From positions 4,336,879 to 4,400,878 of the forward strand of contig CM022679.1 of assembly GCA_012295275.1 (NCBI GenBank): a stretch of 64,000 nucleotides of DNA, in the 5' to 3' direction. A program made the translations under genes and the position numbers. Shown piece by piece: positions 54,501 through 64,000 of this stretch; position 1 is the stretch's first letter, and every line of letters starts with the position of its first letter. Below the pieces are notes generated by a model, which was not told the DNA's origin, did no database searches, and worked only from the letters and a program-made list of their open reading frames with translations. This DNA comes from Chrysomallon squamiferum (lineage: Eukaryota; Mollusca; Gastropoda; Neomphalida; Peltospiridae).

Positions 54501-54999
54501 ACAGAGAGTATAGGAAACCGAGACTGCATTTTGGTTATTAAAATAAATTAAGTGTGAAAGCAAACACAAAACAGTCCTGGAATTCCCACCCACCAGTTTC
54601 AACTTTTAACTTCGTAGATTCAAAAAAACCCCAATAAATATATAAAATAACACACGTTTCAACAGCCACGCATTTTTACCTCTGCCATTTGTCATACGTT
54701 TTTTGTGGGGTTTTTTGACACCTAAAGGTTCTCTAACGGTTCAGACACCACTAACAACGCCTTCTCTTTCTTCCCCAAGCACCTGCTCTGTCTCTGAGAC
54801 TTCGCCTGACAGTTGTATCAGAGGAAACGTCGGTTTGCTCTCTGCTAATTAGGTGTAATGAACTGATGGCAGCTGGGCATGTTTTTGAGGTGTAGAACGC
54901 TTAATTCAATCTTACTTACAGACCCCGTAGATATTTTCTTTCGTACGTAGATTATTCAGCGGTAATCAGCTATGAAATGAAGTAAATAAACGTTTTATT

Positions 55000-55002
<3 letters not shown>

Positions 55003-55052
<50 letters not shown>
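55003..55052. repeat. (GT)n
   Basis: Perfect array. Confidence 0.96.
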
Positions 55053-55054
<2 letters not shown>

Positions 55055-55148
55055 AATTGGGGTAAGCGATATCTACACAGAAGTGATGATGATTTCAAAT
55101 TTACTGTATTTTCTTTTCTTTTTCTCTTATTTTTATTATTATTATTAT

Positions 55149-55175
55149 TTTTTTTTTTTTTTTTTTTTTTTTTTT
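55149..55175. repeat. Poly(T)
   Basis: 27 bp T-run after a short ATT array. Related A/T runs lie at 56116-56143, 56607-56630 and 56667-56693. Confidence 0.93.
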
Positions 55176-55611
55176 GTGGTACATGCAGATTCACTGTCTG
55201 TTCGTATTGCTTTGTGCTTTGAAAAATATAGCTTAAATAAATCTTTGTCAAAAAAACATTGTTTTATTTTTATTTTGTGAGATCTAACGTCTCAAAGAAA
55301 TAATTGTGTAAGATCATATTTGTATTTTTTTATTATTTCTATGCGATTAAAATAAACGTTATAATTTAAAATTGATGCTGCTTTATTTATTTATTTATTT
55401 TTTATTTTTTTTTTTTTTTAACGAAAATATGTTATTAATACATAAGAAAATAAAATAAAGAAAGAGAAGTATTTTTAAACATTTACACAATAAGAGTAAT
55501 TTACTTCCTGTATTAGAAACAAGAACTAATGAATAATAAACGGTACAGATGCTATGTTCACTCGAAGAAGAAATTCTAAGATAAGATAAGATCCGATAAA
55601 ATGATAATAAA

Positions 55612-55700
55612 TAAAGTAAAATAAAGCAAAACAAAGTAAAATGAAAAAAAATAAAATAAAATAAAATAAAATAAAATAAAATAAAATAAAATAAAATGAA
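55612..55700. repeat. (AAATA)n
   Basis: Pentanucleotide array with AAGTA variants at its left end. Confidence 0.92.
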
Positions 55701-56110
55701 ATGAAATAAAATATAATAAAATCTAAAATGAAACAGAAACAATAAAATAAAACGAAAAATATGAAGAAAAATTTCTTACGTGTTCCATAACAAAATGAAT
55801 GATGAATTTTAGATACAGCTTCTTTCATTCTCTTTAATATTCTACATTTCGGTTTTCTTTGATTCACATAAAACTGCAAATGGTTAGTATTTTTTAATTT
55901 TGATTTATTTATTTTAACTACGATGAACGTTAAAAGATCGCTTATTTGAACTGGACAAGTCTATTCAAGAGAAAGTAAGAACGATTTTATTTTCCGATTT
56001 CTTTTGTAATATTTATTTATTATTATTTTTTTGTTTTTATAACAAAACTCTTTTTTATTTTATACACCAGCAGAATATTAAAATGTGTTTACATGTTTTG
56101 TGTTTTAGTT

Positions 56111-56143
<33 letters not shown>

Positions 56144-56589
56144 TAAATAAATAAATAAATTAAATAAAAAAAAGAATGAAAAATGATAAAAAATAAAAAT
56201 GTCCATTTAACTCACGGTGTTTAATTCTTGGGAAGTGTTTTTGAAAATAATTTTTAATTACTCTGGTGCCAGCAAAAAAACAAGAATCAGAAACAATTTC
56301 ACTGGACGTTTGTATACAAACATTTGTTTTTCAATTAAAAAACACGTTATTTTATAAAATGTCCCTTTACAGTCATACAATACTTTTGTTTGTTTATTTA
56401 TTTAGCATGTTGAATGTGTGACTTCTAAATGTTTCACGACAGTAAAGAATGTGAGGCTATAATAAAAATTGGTTTCTGACAAACTGTCTTCAACAGTTTG
56501 TGTTAAACTTCACATTATACTTCTAACCAGATGAGTCTGTTTTGTTTTTATCTTATTCGTCTTATTTACAATAACCAGTTCACTTGTTT

Positions 56590-56661
56590 GTTTTTTGTTG
56601 TTGTTATTTTTTTTTTTTTTTTTTTTTTTTTAATGTTATTTTTTATTTATTTTTTTTTATT

Positions 56662-56697
<36 letters not shown>

Positions 56698-57450
56698 ATA
56701 ATAATAACAAAAAAAAAAAATCTTTATTTTTGTCTCTGCCTTCTCTGTCTCTCTATTTCTTCAAATTTAATTTGATAACGTTTTTCTGTTTTTCTTCTCA
56801 GCTGTTATTTTGGTTTCTGAAAATTCAATATATTTTCTATCCTTTTAAAATATTTTTTGTTGTTTTTTCTGATCTTCATTTTTTTTTCTCTCTCTCTCTC
56901 TCTTTTTTTGTCTTATTTCTTTTTCCATTTATTTCCTTCTTTCTTTTTTTTCTTTTTATTCTGTAACTGAAAATTAAGTATGTTTTCTCTCTATTTCTAA
57001 ACACCCTTTGTGTCATTTCTTTTTTTTTTTTCTTTCTTTCTTCTTTCTTTCTTTCACTGTTTTGAATGTTTCTTTTTCTATTTATTTGTTTCTTTTCATT
57101 TTTCTTTTTATCATTTCATTTTTCTTTCTATTTCATGTGTTTTATTCAGTCTTTATTTATTTTATTTTATCTTTCTCTATTTCCTTTTCTTTTACTTTCT
57201 TATTTTATGTTTTATATTTTTTTTTTTCTTTTTTCTAATTTTTTTTTTTCTTTAAATTTATTCCGTTTATTTTATTTTTCTTTCTTTTTTTTTTAAATTT
57301 TCTTTAAATTTATTCAGTTTCATTTTTTCACCTTTTTCTTTCTTTCTTTTTCCCTTCCTTTATTCATTTAATATCAGTTTCATTTTTTCTTTCTTTCTTT
57401 CTTTCTTTCTTTGTTCCTTTCTTTCTTTCTTTCTTTTCTCCCCTGTGTTT
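56590..57450. repeat. Polypyrimidine tract, T/C-rich, 860 bp
   Basis: Plus strand composed mostly of T with C, ending in (TTTC)n at about 57,385-57,435. Apparent Phe/Leu/Ser frames here are composition artefacts. Confidence 0.85.
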
Positions 57451-57684
57451 TGACTTAACGCAGTCAAGCCTGTGTTTAATGTTATTTGTGTCTTAGGTCC
57501 TCGTCTTGCTACCTAATTTTGTTAACTTTATTTTAGTTTTCTCCATTGTTTCTTAAAAACAGTTGGTAAAAAAATTCAGAAAAAAACAACAACAAATGTT
57601 AGTGGTAAAAACAATATATAAAATGGAAAATAAAAAATATTTTTATTCCGGTGACAATGATCGCAGGAACAACACCGTCAACTA

Positions 57685-57686
<2 letters not shown>

Positions 57687-57757
<71 letters not shown>
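57687..57757. repeat. (CAA)n-(AAT)n
   Basis: Compound trinucleotide array. Confidence 0.95.
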
Positions 57758-57758
<1 letters not shown>

Positions 57759-57884
57759 TCACTACTATTGATATTAATACAAATACTAAAGCTAATCATA
57801 CTACTAAATTGATATTAACATTGTTACTATTAATGATGATCGTGAAAATAAAAATAATTGATAACAATAACAATATAATAGTAG

Positions 57885-57945
57885 TAGTAAGTAAGTAAGT
57901 AAGTAAGTAAGTAAATAAATAAATAAATAAATAAATAAGTAAATA
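57885..57945. repeat. (GTAA)n-(AAAT)n
   Basis: Compound tetranucleotide array. Confidence 0.94.
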
Positions 57946-58369
57946 GTAGTAATAGCAATCGACATTAGCAATAATAACAGCACAAAGGTAAAGATTCTGT
58001 GATACATTTATTATTAGCCTAACAGACACAGAGGTATGAAAAAGTTAGTTTCATTAATTGATTATTGTTTAATATGCACGTGTTATTGCAAATAAATAGC
58101 CCGCACAGGTACACAGCAATAAACAAATTTACACTAATGTGTTAACTGATAAATATTGATTCACGCTGAAATGATTGGCCCGTACAATCTGATATTTATT
58201 ATGCATTGTATACCTGCGTGAATGCCTCGGAGAATTAATACGAACGTTAATATTCAACTAATGATTTTTGTTCCCTTTCAAAACTATTAATCGAATTAGA
58301 GTTAGAGTTCTCACTGCGGGTTACAGTTAGTCCACCTGAAATATGTGCTTGAATGTGAGACACACACGT

Positions 58370-58371
<2 letters not shown>

Positions 58372-58446
<75 letters not shown>
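58372..58446. repeat. (AG)n
   Basis: Perfect array. Confidence 0.97.
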
Positions 58447-58450
<4 letters not shown>

Positions 58451-59454
58451 CTGAAATGTCTGCAATCTCACTTCATATAAATATTTATATGCAGAATTAT
58501 AGGAAGTGACTTATCTGCAAATGTATATGTTTAAATGTGTATTATTTGTGTCTGCCAGATTACGAGCAGTTACTTACGTATGATTATTTGCGATGCACGT
58601 AATTATTAAAAGGTTTACGTGTCTATAAAAAACTACATACAAATATACTAGATGCTTTATTAAAAGTGCGTGTGTATTTGCTCAAATTCTTTAAAAAAAT
58701 AAACTATCAGATAATGGAATTGGTACAAAAGCAAAAATTAAATTTAAAAAAAGAGAATAAGAATAATAATAATAACAATAATCCTGTTGGAGTGACGCTA
58801 TGACGTCAATGACATACAGTCAGTGCGTATACCATCTACACTGTGCGGTATTAAAATAGAACTGCACGCGTGCAGATTCGCGTGTCTGTTAACACTTAAT
58901 TTTAATATGCGAGACACACAAAACCAGCTAAATAAATTGACGACGTGTTTACTCGGCGAGGTGTCTGTTTCCTCGCCAGGTATTCTTCATCCTGCGTGCA
59001 TTATCATTTATTTCCACAGGTGAAAAACGTCGGGGGTATTCCTCAGTACTAGAATTGTGTCGGGGTGACCTAGGCGTGTTTAGAACGACTGGCGTTGTTA
59101 GAAGTTTTCTTCAGTACTTTCTAGGAAAGAGGGCAAAAGCTGGCAGATACAATTTTGGAAACCTTTCATTTTTGTAACAGAGCAGGATCGAACCCAGTCA
59201 AGTGTGTGGGGATTATTTTTGTTGTTGTTGTTGTTGTTGTTTATTTTTCTATGTAGTGTAAAAGCTATTACAGAAATTATAGGGAGAGTTCACTGGGTAT
59301 AATTATTGTGTAATGTACTGCAGCAATCCTGGCAGTTCGGTGAATGAAATACAATCCATTGATTATACATAAACAAAGACATACATACATGCACATATAA
59401 ACACTTACATGCTGCACATATATAAAAACAAAGACATATATACATGCACAAATA

Positions 59455-59675
59455 CATAGGTAGATAGATAGTAGATAGATAGATAGATAGAGAGAGAGAT
59501 AGAGAGATATATACATACATACATACATATATATATATTATATACATACATACATTCATCCATCCATCCAACCATCCACACATCCACACATATTTACATT
59601 CATCCATGTTATTCATTCTTCCATCCATCCATTGACTTTCGCTCCCTTCCACCAACTCTTCCATCCATACATCCA
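59455..59675. repeat. (GATA), (CATA) and (CATC) tetranucleotides
   Basis: Successive imperfect arrays. Confidence 0.88.
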
Positions 59676-60258
59676 TCCGTCCATCTATTTTTTTTATCTA
59701 AGTGTCTGTTTATAAACCTATTACTGTGTTTACAGATTTGCTTTCCTGAACACGCTGGAAATCGTCCCAGGATTAAGTATGTTTGACATTGAGATTTAGA
59801 CAATGTAAAAATTCCCCACTTTTGCTAATCGTGAGCACTGAAATCACCGCAGATTACCGAAGCGTTCCTAATTTCGATATACATAAACCGTCATTCCGTT
59901 TTTCCGCATCGGTGCGTTTCCAATCATCGTTTGAAAGACTGAGCTGCGGATTATTTCAGGCAAATTCAGGGATGTTTTAGTTTACGTCTGGATGGCTCTG
60001 TTCAAATATTAATTGTTTGTTGAATTAACTTTCTGATTTGCTTCTTTGATCTCCGCTGACAAAAGGAAATTTTGTGATTGTGAGAATGAGACGATGGGAA
60101 GTGTTAAATAGATATAAAAGATAATATTATTCATTTTTGTCATTTTTTTTTTAAAGCAGTTTTGTAACATGGTATGTGTACATGCATAGGTAGCAGGAAT
60201 TAAATATCTGCTAATTAAATAAGTCCACAATGCACACAAATTTTGTCGTAGTCTAAAA

Positions 60259-60261
<3 letters not shown>

Positions 60262-60309
<48 letters not shown>

Positions 60310-60330
60310 GATAATAATAATAATAATAAT
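60262..60330. repeat. (AAT)n
   Basis: Near-perfect array with one AACGAT interruption. Confidence 0.95.
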
Positions 60331-60942
60331 CACCTAATATAAAAACAAAAAAAACATGAAAATATTTAAGAGATTAGATACGGAGTTCTTATTAGAACGG
60401 GAAATATCTCAACGTAGGAAATGCAGAGGTCTAACACTTCGTATTGCATTCAGACAAGCATTTTACCATCACGCTTTTCTTGACACCTCGTCCTATTTTC
60501 CTCTTGACCTTTTGCCGTAGTGCACGGTGTTTCGTGTCCCACCGCTTCGACCGAGCACCTTTTTCAAAACTGTAATTACTCGGTTTTAATTAAGCAAATA
60601 CGGGAACCATTTTTCTGTTATCGCATGTTCGTGACCTCCTGATACACGGAGTTGCCAGAGTGCCAGCTCATCGACTTTGAGTCTCTGTTTCTTCAGGATG
60701 CTTAATTCATGATTTTCATTTATATTTCAGGGGCTGGTGTTAAATAACGCAACAGTCGGCGCGGTAGCTGACGTGATGGCGTGACGAGGAATAGTCTCGG
60801 ATGAGGCATCGCGAAAGACGTAAACAGAGGCAAGAGGTAAATAAATAAACAGAAAGAATAAATGAATGAGCCACGGTGATAAAATTTGTGAAGTCATCCA
60901 ATGTGAACTGTCTGAGAGAGAGAGAGTGGGTGGGAGCAGGGG

Positions 60943-60946
<4 letters not shown>

Positions 60947-61037
<91 letters not shown>
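60947..61037. repeat. (AG)n
   Basis: Perfect array. Confidence 0.97.
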
Positions 61038-61039
<2 letters not shown>

Positions 61040-62625
61040 CCTAACAAAAATGCTAGACATTCCAGAGTGAAGTTTGTAGTAACGACTCTCTAACTCTAGT
61101 TTACTGCTAATTTATGTTAATAAGAACAAGGCTTTATGTTGCTTGCAGCTTTGGATTTGATTTAACGAACAGTTAAGAATAATTTGGCATTCACAGAGAT
61201 AATTCTGAGATATTCACTATTATGCTGCATAACACTTTGCCAAATGCATTGCAACATTACGTTTCAGCTGAAGCAATATCTTTAGTGTTTTACAACTGAT
61301 ATCTCAACCTGCACACTTAAATTGGCCCACATTAATTTTTAATCCTGAAGACTGACTGATGTCCCTTGAGTCCTTTAAAGTTTTAAACGTCTCGTTTTCA
61401 GAAATGTTTTAATCAGGGGTCTCAAAACAGTTGACGTAATTCTGGATCCTATTAAAAATTACCTGGTTTCAATGTTTTATACAGTCATTCTAAATGTATG
61501 TGAGTGGGTGTGTGTGTGTCTCTGTCTGTCTCTGCATATAACAGTATCTTTGCTTTAATGATCTTAATAACCTAAAACGCTCTGTTACAATATTGCGGAT
61601 ATTAAACGCTCAAATCGCTTGAACGTGTCTTTAGAACGCATCCACTTTATGACCTCAGAGACCTATCTGCACTTCAGTTATTATAACGCTAAAAAAAAAA
61701 AAAACATAACCAATTTATTTACGTAATAATATAAAAATAGAGCGAATAATTTTCATATGCTTTAATATCATTCAACTAATAGTTCACGCATATAACAAAT
61801 ACGTTAAAGCTTTTATTATAATATAGCCAATATATAGCGAAAAAAAAAAAACCCAGTAAAAAGTGATAAAATTCTCAACCGAAGCTTAGTGGAATATAAA
61901 TATTAGTTTAACCGATGTGAACCTGCTTACACAGAGTTTCTGTTGGTTCCTGCGTTTAACCGCGTGTATTTCTTAAATATAACGATACAGAGAGCAAAAT
62001 GTCTTTAATGTACCTACAAAAGAGGTGTTATTTTCTTTCTTTGTTTATTTTCCGTGCAGTATGTGTTAAAGATCTCATCCGTGTTTCTCCACCCGAGTGT
62101 TTATATTATATTATATATGTGTGTGTGTATATATATATATAGACCAACAAAAACAGTAGTAATAGAAAATAACAACAACCACAACCAAAATAATAACAAC
62201 AACAGCAGTAATTGCAAGTAAAGTGTACTTGCCCTTAGTTCAATGATACGTTTTCAGTAAATCAAAGAAGCAAAAGATAAAGAAATATACTGACATATCA
62301 CGCAACCGAACATGTGTTTGACCCGGTAATTTCTTATTGATAACTCGAAGTGTTATTTTCACTGACGTGATAACCCCCTTCGTTGCTGATTTGATAACAC
62401 AGATTGCTTTGTGTTCCACGACCACTAATACAGTGTCACATGATGCTGTATTATGTACAGATTTGTCTAATATCCAACTGAAGCATATATACACGTCTTA
62501 CACTCTCCAGTAAAATCACTTTTATTTTTCCTTTCTGTCACTACCTTACTCATTTGCAGCATAAGCCTATTGACCTTAACTGAGTAAACCAACACAAGAA
62601 TAATAATACATAAGTGATACGTACG

Positions 62626-62705
62626 TATATACATACATACATACATACATACATACTACATCCATCCATCCATACATATATACATACATACACGCATATA
62701 TACAT
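62626..62705. repeat. (CATA)n and (CATC)n
   Basis: Short imperfect tetranucleotide arrays. Confidence 0.9.
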
Positions 62706-63714
62706 ATATTTTGGGGGATGAGAGGGGTTTTTTTTTCGTTTTTATTAGTAGGATTATTATTTTTATTTATTTATTTTCTTACTTCTAAAAAAGATATTCT
62801 TTAATTATTTTATTATTATTATATATATATTTTTTTTAAATTTATTTCAGTTCAGCATACAGTTTACAGTAAGGCAACTATTTAGTATCGATTAAAAGAT
62901 AAAACTACACAGAACGAACTACTGAGTATAAAAAGCATCAGAATTAGCTACAATAAAAAAACACATCTCTTCAGTTCTGTCGACAACAAAACAACAAAAT
63001 GTTTTATCCACGTGTCTAAACAAGTAGACGAATAAACAACAAAAGAAACGAGAGGAACATTTATTACAGAAATCAAAGAAAGCGGTGTCACAGAGGAACT
63101 GTTGTGATTGGTAACACATGGTCAGTTTGTCGGTGTTTTTCTCCAAACAGCGAAGTCCCAAGACCATCCATGCGTTATGGATAACTTACGAGTACCGCAG
63201 ACAGAAATTGCATAATAACAGACTTTAATATACGTTTTGCTGGATTTCGTGTTTCTCATCTGGCCAGTGACTTAAGAATGGAAACCTCCAGAGGAAAATA
63301 TTGCGAGTTCTGGTCGCGTCGGCGGAGTTTTCAGAATTAAATTACAGTGAATTTTAAATTATTTAGTCAAGTATCAAATATCAAGTGAATGTGAAAACCC
63401 GAGACAGAAATGATATAAAAATGGTATTGTCATCCTGCCTGAGAGGGCTCGTGGAATATTTGGAATTTTTAAATAATGCTACAAAATAAATTACACTTCT
63501 GTTGGTTTATTTTAATCTACTGGGTATCTACGCCGGTCGCCTATTTCAGGTTTAAAGTCTTAAAATAATTATACATGCATGGTAGTTGTAATGAATACGC
63601 TTTAGGAGTTGCTGTAAAAGAATATAAACTTATTTTCCAAGATGGCCACATTCAGCCTAGTGATGAATAAGAAAAAAAAAATAATAATAAAGAAAAAAAG
63701 AAAGATAGATAGAT

Positions 63715-63715
<1 letters not shown>

Positions 63716-63781
<66 letters not shown>

Positions 63782-63820
63782 TAGGTAAATAGATGGACAG
63801 ATGGATGGATGGGTTGATGG
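63716..63820. repeat. (GATA)n then (GGAT)n
   Basis: GATA array to about 63,782, then short GGAT copies. Confidence 0.95.
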
Positions 63821-64000
63821 ATGGATCAATAAACAGAAAGAGTCAGCAGATAAATAGATAGACTGATAGATAAACGGATAGATCAGTGATGATAAAAAAC
63901 TGATTATGTTAAGAGCGAAAAGATATCCAGTAAGAAATAGCCGGTTGCTCAGAAGAAGATTTTACACACATCGTTGCAAACTGAGTTTTGGCTGATGAGC

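Noticed and set aside
59140-59220. B-box-like GGGTTCGATCC on the minus strand
   Set aside because: There is no A box at a workable distance and no cloverleaf; the upstream sequence is a (CAA)n run.
62240-63167. Two minus-strand open frames of 84 and 82 codons
   Set aside because: No family resemblance, no splice or promoter context; kept only as a note in the upstream block.

Overview
The window is a 64 kb piece of an animal nuclear genome. It is AT-rich, packed with long simple-sequence repeats, and holds one recognisable protein-coding gene. That gene is on the minus strand and split into at least seven coding exons by GT-AG introns. It encodes an alpha-type subunit of the nicotinic acetylcholine receptor (nAChR) family. 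The subunit's resemblance to invertebrate nAChRs, its anion-channel-like pore (a type described in molluscs), the long first intron and the dense (TC)n, (ATT)n, (TGTA)n and (CATC)n arrays all suggest a mollusc or another lophotrochozoan. I cannot name the species.

Layout. Positions 1 to about 30,640 lie downstream of the gene and contain no gene I can support. This part holds microsatellites, one probable tRNA-derived SINE (about 15.54-15.72 kb), decayed tandem repeats (about 19.9-21.0 kb) and several complex, CpG-containing blocks that could be conserved non-coding elements (11.4-11.9, 23.5-24.1, 25.5-25.8 and 27.06-27.45 kb). Positions 30,643-43,690 are the receptor gene, read right to left. 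Exon 1 (signal peptide) is separated by an 8.4 kb intron from six exons packed into 4.6 kb. Intron 1 carries a 260 bp direct repeat present twice at about 97% identity, and two degenerate minisatellites. Positions 43,734-64,000 are upstream of the first visible coding exon. A splice acceptor 43 bases before the ATG implies at least one further 5' exon, which I could not locate. The rest of that side is repeats and unassigned unique sequence.

The gene. The seven exons have sizes 64, 206, 110, 455, 87, 116 and 450 nt. Their phases join without conflict into 1,488 nt, which is 495 codons plus a TAA stop. The predicted protein has a signal peptide, a ligand-binding domain with a 13-residue Cys-loop and the vicinal Cys pair of alpha subunits, four membrane segments, and an intracellular loop between M3 and M4. 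The aromatic residues of the acetylcholine site are present. At the inner mouth of the pore the cation-channel motif Gly-Glu-Lys is replaced by Pro-Ala-Lys, and M2 carries lysines at 16' and 20'. I therefore infer an acetylcholine-gated anion (chloride) channel subunit of the kind described in molluscs.

I found no convincing new multi-gene system. The best leads are the anion-type pore, the very weak exon 6 splice donor followed by a 90 nt (CU)n tract with an open retained-intron frame, the 97%-identical intronic repeat pair, and the unusual density of near-perfect (TC/GA)n arrays (14 in 64 kb).
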